Assembly: GCF_964355755.1 (NCBI RefSeq)
Contig: NC_092672.1
Location: forward strand, 36,824,501 to 36,888,500
Reading direction: 5' to 3'
Length of the DNA stretch: 64,000 nucleotides
Origin: Antedon mediterranea
Lineage: Eukaryota > Echinodermata > Crinoidea > Comatulida > Antedonidae
The number at the start of each line of letters is the position of its first letter. The first letter of the stretch is position 1. A program made the position numbers and the translations under genes. The notes below the pieces were generated by a model. That model did no database searches and was not told where the DNA came from. It saw nothing but the letters and a program-made list of their open reading frames with translations. Positions 34,901-45,700 of this stretch are shown piece after piece.

Positions 34901-37900
34901 CCCCTCACTGATCACATCCCCGGTCAGTCACTGACTTCTTGCTGTACTTCCTTTTTTTTTTTTTGGTCAGTGTGTCAAGTTTTCATACATTTTTCGTACT
35001 GTTTCAAACAAAACTGAACCAACAATTTATGGGGTTGTACTGTGTGTTACTTCCTAGTGTTGTCTCTTTAAAATTACTTTGTTATTGTTTTACTTTTGGT
35101 TTTCAGAACTAGTTCGATATTAATAGTTTGTTTTGTTTCCTTGTATTGCCACAATGTTTTTGTAAAGAACTGCTTTTGAAATATGATTAGAAATAAATTA
35201 ATTTACAGTTGTTGACGTTGTATATGGCATAGAATGAACTAGAATTACACTATTATTACTATATAAGGTTATACAGTATTGTTAGCACATTTAACAAGAG
35301 TCACATCCAATGCGGTATAAATAAGTCCCCCTTTCATATTTTCCCCTTGTTCTTATACAGTACCATACTTGACAATGTATAATTCAATTCAATTCAATAT
35401 AATAATAATATAGTATAATATAGTGTTGCACAGAATAGTGTAAGCATTACAATACAAGTATGATATTATAAGTTTAATTAAAGTGGAAAAATACTGTTAA
35501 ATCAAATTACAGAAAACAATGCATAATTCAAGAAACATTTTAGCCTGTACAAAAAAGTCTGTAAAATCAAAACATTTGAGTACTGAACTGAACTTTTATT
35601 GTATCTCTTTTAAATCAGAGGCACGGTCTCAATGAGATGTGCAACAAGTTTACAGTGAAAAATAATACATACACACTTAAATATAAATACAAAACAAGAA
35701 ATTAGACATAAGAACAAAATTACAAAAAAAAAAAAAAAATTTAAGAAAACTGAGACAGATTAAATACTAAGAAAATGAATAAATTAAGTTTGAAAAGGAA
35801 TTGTATTATATATATAATTTCGTGTGTTCCAAGCCATGGTCAGAAGAATTTTACAAAGAATCAAAAAATTTGTGTTTTATTAAGCTATTTCTTTTTTTTT
35901 AGATCGCAAGGTGTTCCTGGCAACCTGGAAGGATATTCCACCCTCAAATGAAGTCAACTATACCTTACAAGATGTTCATTTATCGCCAGGTAACAACAAA
36001 CATTTACAGACTTCAGATAAATTATTTTTATGTGGTTTTCCTGCGATATGACGGTAATATAACTTCCTGAACTGTTACAAAGAATTCAAATGTTTGTTTT
36101 TAAGGAAGCAATCTAGTTGTATAGGAAATTTACATACATTCAACAATAGTACATGCCCAACCCGTTGAACCACAAAAAAATAAGTTATAACAAAAAAATA
36201 AGTTATAACAAAAGCTCTGTCTACACTATCAAACTAGTTTGGCAAAAAAGTGTATGATGTGCCCAAATATGGTAGTGATATGACATCATCATGTCTATGA
36301 GCACATCACATTTTGTTGTCATATAAAGTTTGATAGTGGAACTATAAGTAGTTCCATGTGTAGACAGAGTTTAACCTAATTTATTTCTCCATGAGGGAAC
36401 ACAGACCAGCCAAATCATCCTAAAAATTATTGAGCCTCACATAATAACTATTCTTTGATTAATAATAATAGTAATAATTTTGGAGTGTTAAGTCAATCAC
36501 TCATATAAAGTAAAAGCACAACATGTAAATATATTTAATATGTTATAAGCTTGAATTCGATCCAACTCGGCCCTAAACCGTCTCGGCCAAAGTCAAGTCG
36601 GCCCTACGTCAAGTCGGCCCCAAGTCAACTTGGCCCTACGTCAACTCGGCCTCAAGTCAACTCGACCTCAAGTCAACTCGACCTCAAGTCAACTCGACCT
36701 CAAGTCAACTCGGTCTCACGTCAACTCAGCCAAAAACTAATTCATCAACTCGGCCTCTAAAAACTATGGAACGCAAAAAGTGCTAATATAGTAGTTAATA
36801 TTATAATGGCAGGATAAACATCACAGAGTACGATTGGACTAGGGCCTACATAATAGACGAAATAAAACGGAAAATTCAATATAAATTATAACACACTGGG
36901 CCTGATCGTTTTTCGTTTAATTGATATAGTATTTATTTATATTGTTTGAAATAAATAAATATTTCTTAACATTTTGTATACAGGAGGAATAACTGTCGAA
37001 GAAGACATTTTAATGAATAATATTTAAACAATATACTTCGGTCTACAACTGTATATATCATCAATATAAAATCATGACAAATCAAAGGGCAAGAATACAA
37101 ATTGCATAAGCATTATGGGTATAGGTTACATGCACACACACCCAGACATGAATGTGCATTATTTACTTACGGTTTTTTGTATGACATTTTTATTTTCATT
37201 TCGTTTCTACTTCATAATTAATACAGTACACCATGGGAAGAGAGAAATTTGCTTCCATAACAGTCCATGGGGATGTGATTGTGATTTTATTGTATTAATT
37301 TATGGATTCATGGAATTTGTCATGGTGTGTGTTGTTACTATCATAGGGAATCTTGTGTCCCGTTTTGTAATATCATCTTTAAACTGACAAGATGATCATA
37401 TTGGTGAAGCGTCATTCTAAAAAGAATAATTTCTTCCTCACTATCATCCGATGACCATCCAGAAACGGCTGCCATTTTAACGTTTGCCCGTTGTCACGGA
37501 ATACGTCAAAAAACGGAACAGGTGTGAATGTTTAAAACGGAACGGTGAACGGACGCGCTTCGCGTTGAAAAAACGGCACCGTCTTCCGTTCCACGAAACG
37601 GAACAGGTACGGACGGTGGGAATGCCCCTTTAGGTGATCAATTTTAGTGAACAATACAGGGCGCGGTGGGTGTTAAAAAACAGATGAGAATGCTAAGGCA
37701 ATATTTTGTTGTTTAGGAATTCCGTTGTTTAGGACTCGTTTGCTTGACAAAATAAAAATACGCCATTTTTTCATGATGATTTCTTCAGTGTGTTTTAGAT
37801 TAGTTTTTATGCTTGACAAAATAAAATACACCATTTATTCATGATGATTTCTTCAGTGTGTTTTAGATTAATTTGCCATACATAAAATGTATTCATTGGA

Positions 37901-39247
37901 TTCTCCATTATTATCAAATCACAAAAGTAATAAAAACAATTTGAATAGCGCACAATTGCAATAGAACTTTAACATGACAGAACATTCTGAATTTGTTTCC
38001 ATAATCTCTTCGGTAGTTTGATTGACATCGTCATTGTACACCCGTAACATATTGCTAATAATTTGAGAGAGAATATATACACAAAAAAAAAACCCTTTTT
38101 ATTTTACTGTATTAATTTAATAATATATCTATATAATATATCTATATAATATATAGGCCTTCTAAGAATATTTCGATTATTTCTGGGAACATCCACGTTG
38201 TATCAAAAAATAGATCTAACAAACACATTACTGAGGGTTTTTACTACGACTAACCAACCAACAATATAAATAAATACTAGGCGAAAAACGATCAGGTCCA
38301 GTGTGTTATAATTTACATTGAAATTTCCATTTTATTTCGTCTATTATGTAGACCTAACCGTACTATATCCTGTCATTGTAATAAATGAACTACTATATTA
38401 GCACTTTTTGCGTTCAATACTTTTTAGAGGCCGAGTTGACGGATGAGTTTTTGGCCGAGTTGACTTATGAGTTTTTGGCCGAGTTGACTTGAGGCCGAGT
38501 TGACTTGAGGCCGAGTTGACGTTAGGCCGAGTTGACTTGAGGCCGAGTTGACGTGAGGCCGAGTTGACTTGAGGCCGAGTTGACTTGGGGCCGACTTGAC
38601 GTGGGACCGACTTTGACGTGGGGCCGAGACGGTTAAGGGCCGAGTTGACCTGCACCCATAAGCTTGTACCAGGGCATGTAGGCAACAGTGCTCAATGCAA
38701 AGCAGAATAGAAATTGTCGAAGATGCTAGTTTTATGAGGAATATCTCTATCTTTTCAGTTATAACTAGAGTTGTTGACTTTCTCCAAGTATATGATGAGT
38801 TTTTCATCACAGAATCTTGATTATGATTTTCATTAATTAGTAGGTCTAAAACTTTACGAAATTTATTTTCTTTAGATGCGGTTTTACAAAAATTGGAAGC
38901 ATCAAATGTGTTTACGGTTGCTAGACGACAGGTCGAAGGTCAAGAAATGATATATCAATCAATGAAACTGACCAATGGTGTCTGGGTCTTGAGTGAACTG
39001 AAAATAAGTCCTGGTAATCCTGTAATTGGGGTAAGTTTATTGTTTTGTTGTTGAATTTAAATTTCTTGTCTGATTCTATCATCAATTTAACAATTTTATC
39101 CGATCAAAATTTACAAAATACAATTTTGGGTTGAAATCGTAACATATTAATAAATTTTTTTTTTTTTTGCAGTTATCAATTAAATCCCGTGCGATGGAAG
39201 TAGCATCCTTTGCTATGGAATCTTATAATACCATACTTCATCAATAA
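25996..39247 (+). CDS. AP2B1: AP-1/AP-2 adaptor complex beta subunit (beta-adaptin)
   Basis: Large subunit of the clathrin adaptor complexes at the plasma membrane and trans-Golgi/endosomes. Seventeen exons: 25996-26138, 26497-26632, 27178-27423, 27516-27637, 28058-28193, 28302-28456, 28858-29074, 29497-29675, 30052-30253, 30549-30811, 31009-31219, 31385-31507, 33169-33314, 33707-33921, 35903-35989, 38876-39030 and 39173-39247; 2811 nt, 936 residues (human AP2B1 937). The trunk (about 1-600) starts [19 protein letters not shown]. The Pro/Gln/Gly-rich hinge has a clathrin box LLSMD at 638-642. The ear (from about 712) has [24 protein letters not shown] and [16 protein letters not shown]. Intron 13 is GC-AG. 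Many invertebrates use one beta subunit for both complexes, so the AP1B1/AP2B1 split need not apply. AATAAA candidate at 39514. Confidence 0.98.
26153..26372. repeat. Two MITE copies in tandem, adaptin intron 1
   Basis: Copy 1 (26153-26289) ends AGTTTGATAGTGTAGATAAAG; copy 2 starts at once with AAGCTCTGTTTACACTATC and decays after CCTCCCATTTTT (26372). Confidence 0.75.
26659..27021. repeat. MITE with GGTTCCCACTAGAGACGCAA ends
   Basis: Imperfect terminal inverted repeats: TTGGTTCCCACTAGAGACGC at the left and GCATCTCTAGTGCGAACCAA at the right, 363 bp, non-coding. Located in adaptin intron 2. A shorter relative lies at 33465-33619. Confidence 0.75.
29762..29815 (+). mobile_element. SINE head fragment
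   Basis: GGAGCTGTAGCTTGGTAGG, AACATGCTTGCCCTCCAATC matches the tRNA-like head of the SINE at 7651-7863. The body is missing. Adaptin intron 8. Confidence 0.55.
30276..30455 (+). mobile_element. tRNA-derived SINE copy
   Basis: Head GTGGTTAACATGCTTGCC and GGTGTTCAAACC, body with CAAATGAGACTTATAAGCAT, end GTAATTGGCGAGTTG then TTGGATGCATATGAAAA. Same family as 7651-7863. Adaptin intron 9. Confidence 0.7.
31523..33072. repeat. MITE copy split by a 1.38-kb insertion
   Basis: Left half 31523-31588 (AAAGCTCTGTCTACACTATC to TGTGGACATG) and right half 32969-33072 (GACATGATGATGTCATATCA to TTTGATAGTGTAGACAGA) together make one full copy. The insertion duplicates GACATG. Confidence 0.85.
31589..32968. 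mobile_element. 1380-bp insertion of unknown class, 6-bp target duplication
   Basis: Flanked by GACATG on both sides (31583-31588 and 32969-32974). Near both ends are words such as CTTTAGCCATTTTGGC, TTGGCGAAAA and TTTCGCCAAATGGCTA, but no strong terminal inverted repeat. Short open frames near 31776-32136 have no recognisable product. Confidence 0.65.
33315..33706 (+). other. GC-AG intron 13 of beta-adaptin
   Basis: The exon ends AACAG and the intron begins GCAAGT, the usual context of functional GC donors; the acceptor is TATTGCAG. Protein phase and family similarity (LNKN-SFGLTP) fix the junction. Confidence 0.85.
33465..33619. repeat. Short copy of the GGTTCCCACTAG MITE
   Basis: Ends TTGGTTCCCACTAGGATGCA and TTGCGTCTCTAGTGAGAACC, with an internal repeat of ATCGCTGTTACGTCGCTGTT units. 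Adaptin intron 13. Confidence 0.65.
34736..34753 (+). other. Candidate 18-bp in-frame cassette micro-exon of beta-adaptin
   Basis: Inside intron 14 an acceptor CATATTTTAG and a donor GTAAGC bracket exactly 18 bp. Joined in phase between exons 14 and 15 it would add six residues (GKGDPN) to the ear domain directly after EDGNM, leaving the frame intact. The constitutive 936-residue reading skips it. A CU-rich tandem repeat starts a few bases downstream. Alternative splicing is inference. Confidence 0.5.
34763..34915 (+). repeat. Pyrimidine-rich tandem repeat after the micro-exon
   Basis: About seven 19-21-bp units of the type CTAATCCCTTCTTCTCTCC or CTTCACCTCTCCCTAAT. CU-rich tracts of this sort are the usual binding context of PTB-family splicing factors; a role here is inference. 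Confidence 0.7.
36212..36372. repeat. MITE copy in adaptin intron 15
   Basis: Ends AAAGCTCTGTCTACACTATC and TGTGTAGACAGAGTTTA, one internal unit, plus a small GGAACTATAAGTAGTTCC palindrome inserted in the right arm. Confidence 0.8.
36554..38657. mobile_element. Fold-back (MULE/FB-like) element, 2.1 kb, 9-bp target duplication
   Basis: ATAAGCTTG flanks both sides (36545-36553 and 38658-38666). Each arm starts with tandem CAACTCGGCC/TCAAGTCGGCC units (about 210-240 bp), followed by unique inverted sequence (AACTATGGAACGCAAAAAGTG through CTGGGCCTGATCGTTTTTCG) to about 36920 on the left and 38280 on the right. Arms of simple tandem units are typical of fold-back elements, and a 9-bp duplication is typical of Mutator-like elements. 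The interior is non-coding apart from a possible transposase remnant. Adaptin intron 15. Confidence 0.8.
37341..37475 (-). pseudogene. Possible N-terminal remnant of a transposase-like ORF
   Basis: A 44-residue frame begins [19 protein letters not shown] and continues [15 protein letters not shown]. An acidic start followed by such a helix is seen in some HARBI1-like proteins, but the piece is too short to assign. CGGAACAGG-type inverted words upstream may be the end of a second element nested in the fold-back element. Confidence 0.2.
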
Positions 39248-40011
39248 AAACTATAAAAAAAATTAAAGTCAACTTCAAATATAGTTTATCTTGCATTTAT
39301 TATAATGTTTATTTCCTTATACTGTACAAAGCTTTTATAATTGTAATACTGAAGTTGTGTCAGCATGTTTAATAATGTACATGTACTGTATCCTAAACAA
39401 TTAGTACAAATTCATAACAAACAAAATTAAACACCAAATATGGAATTATGATATTGATAACTTCCTTTTTTCATTCCTGTTAAAGTAATATATAACAATG
39501 TTATTGTTCTTAAAATAAAGCATGTAGTTTTATTATTATAATAATATAGCCTTGTGCTACCACACCTTATTTAAGCAACTCACGTAGTATCAAAGTTTAA
39601 AATACCGCATTGTATTTTGTAATGTTAATTATTCTCTATTGATAAACTGAACACAAAATTAACTATTTGAATATTAAGTTAATAATTATAAAGTTTTATA
39701 ATGTTTTGACTCATACGTAACATACAAATGTCATATTGGACAACAGTAAGCGATCAAAGTTTATAAAACAATGAAGAGGAATATAATAATTAATATATTG
39801 TTATATACATAAGCATGCTATTATTGCTATTATTTTTTATTATTTCATAATATTTTACTGTTATTAGTGTTGATAATATTAAATCATGCTGAAATTATTA
39901 AATGTAGTAAATGTGATAAAATGTAAAAGAGTAAACTTTGTTAATTGATGTCATTGCAACAAACAAATAAATAAATATACAATTAAAACTGTAACCATGT
40001 ACTGAGACTAT
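39248..40011 (+). other. Beta-adaptin 3' UTR and flank
   Basis: AT-rich sequence after the adaptin stop, with AATAAA candidates at 39243 and 39514. The stretch from about 39270 to 39980 is repeated in part at 49217-49490 and again from about 51993, marking the left end of the duplicated block. Confidence 0.6.
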
Positions 40012-40677
40012 CGCCCGTATTCTTAAACCGGACTTTAGTCGTAGTTCGTTCGAAGTTCGACTTGGAAAAGTCGTAGTTCGAGCTATTACTTCAAATTCGA
40101 TTCAAAAACGAAGTAGTCGAAGTTTGCAGTTCGACTTAACTGAAGTCGAGCTTTTAGTCGAGTTGCACACGTCTGGGTAACAAAGGCTATACATTGGCCA
40201 ATGACAAGAGAGTATTGAGGAGCAGACGAAATTTTGCGCATTGATATCACTTTCCATTTCTTACAACACTTTTTACGCATCAGGACTATATACATGAAAA
40301 ATAATTTTAATCGTTAATTATTAGAACAATATCAGTATTAATTTAACAGTGAAGTATATTTGATTAACAACAAATAAAATCTTAAAAATATATTTAGGAA
40401 CCATGGCGGTACGGTAACTTTTATATTTTCTAGGCCCCCAACAAACTATGATCGCCACGAACCACGCACTTCATAGCGTGACAAGAAAGCGCTAGGCCCC
40501 CTAAACATTCCATCGCGTGGTGAATTGCCGCATCTCCCATTGTCGCTATGGCGTGACGTAGCTCAAGTCGGACTTGCGCGAAGAAAATAATGTAATTTGT
40601 ATACAGTTGTAAATAAAGATGATTTTCATTATTATAATTTATACCAATGTATATTTAATTAAGCTAATATAAATATA

Positions 40678-41780
40678 CAGGGAACATTTTCGCCAGTGTA
40701 GCGTAGCAAAAAGCTATACAAAACAACCTTATTGCTACACATTTTGAAAATTGTGTAGCAAAAAATACAATACAAAACTATCGCCCGTATTCTTAAACCG
40801 GACTTTAGTCGTAGTTCGAGCTAAAACTAAAAAAATGACGTCATTTTAATTCATAAACCGAACTTCAACTAAATCACCGACTAAATCAGGCCAACCTCGA
40901 CTAAATCGAGACGGATTTTGATCGATTTTTTTAGTCCTGGAGGGGGCAGACTAAATGGTCGACTAAATGTTTTTTAAACGATGTTTATAAAAAACGTAAC
41001 AGTCATTGAGTTGTTATATTGGCCAGATATTGAAGAATGAAATATCTATATTTATATTAGCTTAATTAAATATACATTGGTATAAATTATAATAATGAAA
41101 ATCATCTTTATTTACAACTGTATACAAATTACATTATTTTCTTCGCGCAAGTCCGACTTGAGCTACGTCACGCCATAGCGACAATGGGAGATGCGGCAAT
41201 TCACCACGCGATGGAATGTTTAGGGGGCCTAGCGCTTTCTTGTCACGCTATGAAGTGCGTGGTTCGTGGCGATCATACTTTGTTGGGGACCTAGAAAATA
41301 TAAAAGTTACCGTACCGCCATGGTTCCTAAATATATTTTGAAGATTTTATTTGTTGTTAATCAAATATACTTCACTGTTAAATTAATACTGATATTGTTC
41401 TAATAATTAACGATTAAAATTATTTTTCATGTATATAGTCCTGATGCGTAAAAAGTGTTGTAAGAAATGGAAAGTGATATCAATGCGCAAAATTTCGTCT
41501 GCTCCTCAAATACTCTCTTGTCATTGGCCAATGTATTTGTTACCCAGACGACGTGTGCAACTCGACTAAAAGCTCGACTTCATTAAGTCGAACTGAAAAC
41601 TTCGACTACTTCGTTTTTGAATCGAATTTGAAGTAATAGCTCGAACTACGACTTTTCCAAGTCGAACTTCGAACTACGACTAAAGTCCGGTTTAAGAATA
41701 CGGGCGTATGTTTCTGGACTTAAAAATCAGTTTGATTAGCAATATTGTTAAACAACATTTTTAAATGAAAATTTTCCCTG
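40678..41780. mobile_element. Middle element of the nest (CAGGGAA ends)
   Basis: Ends CAGGGAACATTTTC and GAAAATTTTCCCTG, flanked by ATATA on both sides. Only about 178 bp are its own sequence (40678-40781 and 41707-41780); the rest is the inner element. Its left part is the sequence amplified as a tandem array at 10.9-11.3 kb. Confidence 0.75.
40782..41706. mobile_element. Inner TIR element of the nest, 925 bp, intact
   Basis: Same family as the outer element, reversed. Inverted ends CGCCCGTATTCTTAAACCGG, with TAT on both sides as a possible 3-bp target duplication. No coding capacity was found. Confidence 0.85.
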
Positions 41781-42705
41781 ATATAGATATTTCATTCTTC
41801 AATATCTGGCCAATATAACAACTCAATGACTGTTACGTTTTTTATAAACATCGTTTAAAAACCATTTAGTCGACCATTTAGTCTGCCCCCTCCAGGACTA
41901 AAAAAATCTATCAAAATCCGCGTCTCGATTTAGTCGAGGTTGGCCTGATTTAGTCGGTGATTTAGTTGAAGTTCGGTTTATGAATTAAAATGACGTCATT
42001 TTTTTAGTTTTAGCTCGAACTACGACCAAAGTCCGGTTTAAGAATACGGGCGTGAAACTGGGCTGAATTGCCATACATATTATCTTCTAAATGGGTTTCT
42101 TGCCACAAAAAATTGCTCATTCGTCTGTCCACAATGGCCGTGATTTCAGTTTTGTTTAAATTTAAAGGTACTGTAGGCCTATAGCAATTTTAAAGGCGAT
42201 TTGTCTAACATAAAAGCTAAAATTAAATACATGTGGGAAATAGGTAATAAGCCCATAGTTTAAGTTTGAATTGTACATGCATACTTTTTAATAACCATTT
42301 TACGCAATCACACAATTTGTATTTTACCCTAATATTATTATTAATTATTTAGTATTGAACGATATCTTTAAATTGGTACATTTAAGTAGACTCTAAATTG
42401 AGTCTCGCCTTGTCATTACATAACCACTAATCAAAATTTAGTTTCAAAAGCTAATAAATTTGTTTATGTAGTTTAGTTGCATTTCTTTCAAGTCATGAAA
42501 TATTCTGTAAACAATGCATTGTTTCTATTAATTTTCGAAAAGAAGTTTTTGAAATTCTTTACAGATAGGAAGCCAGAACAATAATGTACAATACTTTAAT
42601 TTTAAAAACTGCAATTAAATTTGTCAACTGATGCCCATCCACTTTAGAAAAACACATTTTAGACTTTTTATTAAATCCTGGCAGAATTTATGCCTTTTGT
42701 ACTAT

Positions 42706-45700
42706 TTAGGATGTTTGTACTGTAAAGTAAAATGGTTTTTCGTCACCATTAACGGCATCTGGTTGAGCATCAGGTGACATCTTAACACCCTTGTTAACCT
42801 CGAGAATGTTATAATCATCATCTCCAGCAAAGACATCAGTAAAAACAGACATTTCTGGATTGTCATCTTGGTCAGAGCTTTTCTCAAGAACATAATAGTC
42901 ACCCTCTGCAAGAACATTCTCTACGTCCAAACGAGACGTTTGAGCCGGACCAACGTCTCTCTCAAGGACATGATAGTGACCCTCTGCAAGAACATTCTCT
43001 ACGTCCAAACGAGACGTTTGAGCTGGACCAACGTCTTTACCGGAGTCCCTCTCAAGGACATGATAGCCACCATCTGCAAGAACATTTTCTACGGCCAAAC
43101 GAGACGTTTGAGCTGGACCAACGTCTTTACCAGAGTCCCTCTCAAGGACATGATAGCCACCCTCTGCAAGAACATTATCTACGTCCAAACGAGACGTTTG
43201 AGCTGGACCAACGTCTTTACCAGAGTCCCTCTCAAGGACATGATAGTCACCCTCTGCAAGAACATTCTCTACGTCCAAACGAGACGTTTGAGCTGGACCA
43301 ACGTCTTTACCGGAGTCTCTCTCAAGGACATGATAGCCACCATCTGCAAGAACATTTTCTTGTATCTCTACGCGGCGAGGTATTTGTCCCGATTTAAGAA
43401 GAGGGTCATCTGGATACGCGTATTCGTGATCATCAGCATTCGATCCAACAATCTGATTGGCTCTACTCGAAATATCGGTGCCATTGTTGTGAGAATTCTG
43501 GCTTGTTGAATTGCCAATATTGGCGACTCCTCTACCAAGAACATTGTAGTCGCCTCCGGCAAAAGATTTTTCAATATCTGTTGATACGCCGCGACGAGTT
43601 ATTGGACCTGATGCAAGTATCGGATCATCTGGATAAGCATATTCGTGGTCGTCTTCGTTAGTAAACTGCGCTCTACCATCATGCGTCTGATACCGAACTT
43701 CACCTGAAGCACGGGACGCAATGGCAACTGTTGCAGATGTGTGCTCAGTTCCTGGTGGCAATGAAGACACACTCGGTGGTTCTGGTGACAAGTGAACTAT
43801 AGCACTGGAGTATCCGCTGCTGATTACGTTTTTTGGTTGACGTTGTAGTCTCATGTATTCATGATTGGATTGATCTCCAGTGTCAGTGTGAATGTCTTGA
43901 TTCAAGTGTGGTTGTCGGTTTTGGTGTTCTGTTACTGAATTGTCATGCACTCTTTGTGAGTCATCTGTTACTTTAAAACAAATCAGATCTTATTAGACAT
44001 GATGTGTGTAATGAAAACTAAATATACAAATTTCGCCAAAATTATCAATAAATAAGACTACCTGTTTTTAATTTCACGTTCTCTTGAACTGTAGCAACTT
44101 TCGTTGTGTTTCTAAGGAGATATAATTATTTGGTGCTTTATCTTTATCGTCATCATTTATTTGAAAATTATCATTGAATATCGTCTTTAATTCTCTTTAA
44201 TGACATTGTCACATTATAACACTCTTTTCAGTACTATCACGATCATTATATTATTCCAATTGTAATGAAGTAGAAGTCTTCAAAACAGTCTACAGTGCAA
44301 ACAAGCATAGTTAGTTAGTCACTGAGAAATGTAATCACTACCATGATAACCAAAACTAAACATGATAACTAAAGTAAATTCAGATAATTAGCGCTACTTT
44401 CATAATATAATTGTACGAAGCCGACTGAATGATAATAACACGTTACTTTGTAACACATTCACAAATGTGTTCTTAATATATACTCAGTATTCAGTAAAAT
44501 TACGGCAGAAAAAAAACGTCAAAACAATTAATAGGCCTACATAATTATTAATTAAAAATGCACTTCTTGAACCTACCTTTGATTCTGTCTTCGATGGTAG
44601 AAATATATCGCTAACATAATCATAAGTAGTATTAGAACACAAATCGGTATGTATATCTGTGGATTCTGCTTTGTTGAATCTTGGAGTGACCCTCCAACAA
44701 AGTCCCTGGTTGTAGCATAGTTGGGAGTAGTATCCTGATAATTTGTTGAAGCGGGTGATGTCAATTGTGGGTCTTTTAGTGACTCTAAAAATAATTGTTA
44801 TTGAATAAAACAAAATAAATATACTCAATATAAAAACAATTAAGCCGCTAAAATGTTTTGAAATCGTTTACACTCAGTGTTGTAGCCTTATTGTAGGTCT
44901 ACTTACAGTTTTCTTGACTAGTTTCTAAAACTTCAGGCCTACAATCAGTTTACCGGTATTATACTTGCCGTAAGAAAGGAAACCCTCTTAACCCTTGTTG
45001 AGCCATGAAATGGGCAAAAAGTCAAATTTATGAAAACATGGCACTCTCAAATGTGCAAATCTGTAAACAATTCTTAATCCACTAATGTGCCGTTAAGTGT
45101 CCAAACGATCAGTTTTGACGTTAAATGTGCAAAGGAAATTCTACAAATGTGCAAATCATTTTGAAAAATCGAATAACAGAAGGAACATTTTATAGATGAA
45201 GAAGGCATGCATAGGGATAAATAATAATCCTTAGGCAAATGAAATGATGCGCGATTTAATATAGCGCAAAGATTTTGTTGCCCAATTTGAATTTGCACAA
45301 CAACCTTGTATAATTTGAAATTGCGCAAGGAAATCTTTGAGCAATTTCAATAACATTTTTTGTTAAACTTGCATTTTTTTTAGTATGCGTAAAAGATTTA
45401 TAAATGAGCTTTGGTTTGATCAAATACTGAAAATACATTGCGCTGTTTGAAATTTTCTGCGCAATATTAAGTTTTATTTTGATACAATTTGTGCACAGAA
45501 ATCCTTGAAATTTAGGCTACATTGATCAAATCTCGCATAACATAAACATGCACTTTAAATAAAATGTAGAAAATATAATGCACTCAGTTAGGTCTAATTA
45601 TATTTTGTAATTTCCTTTTAAATAAGAGAACATCTAAGGAACTTAAATTCCAACGGTATGGAAGTATTGCCATCTCCAGCAAGCAATACCACGTGTCAGT

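Larger units (their letters stand above)
40012..42052. mobile_element. Outer TIR element of a three-level nest
   Basis: Terminal inverted repeats begin CGCCCGTATTCTTAAACCGG and continue into ACTTTAGTCGTAGTTCG-type sequence at both ends. It is interrupted at 40678-41780 by a different element, which itself carries a second copy of the outer family in opposite orientation. The outer element lies between the adaptin 3' flank and receptor gene A, and is absent from the corresponding place of the duplicated block. Confidence 0.85.

Noticed and set aside
36551-38810. [10 protein letters not shown]-type repeat frames at both ends of the fold-back element
   Set aside because: They translate the CAACTCGGCC tandem units of the inverted arms; no gene structure.
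42880-43356. ITAM signature in the receptor tail
   Set aside because: The YxxL motifs are about 30 residues apart, not 10-12 as in an ITAM, and residue -2 is Gly or Glu-Gly rather than the usual ITIM aliphatic residue. Single SH2 docking or YxxPhi sorting motifs fit better.
42868-43509. Plus-strand frame across the receptor A tail (and its relative at 53141-53476)
   Set aside because: Shadow of the tail repeats; the minus-strand frame has exon junctions, phase and a conserved paralogue.
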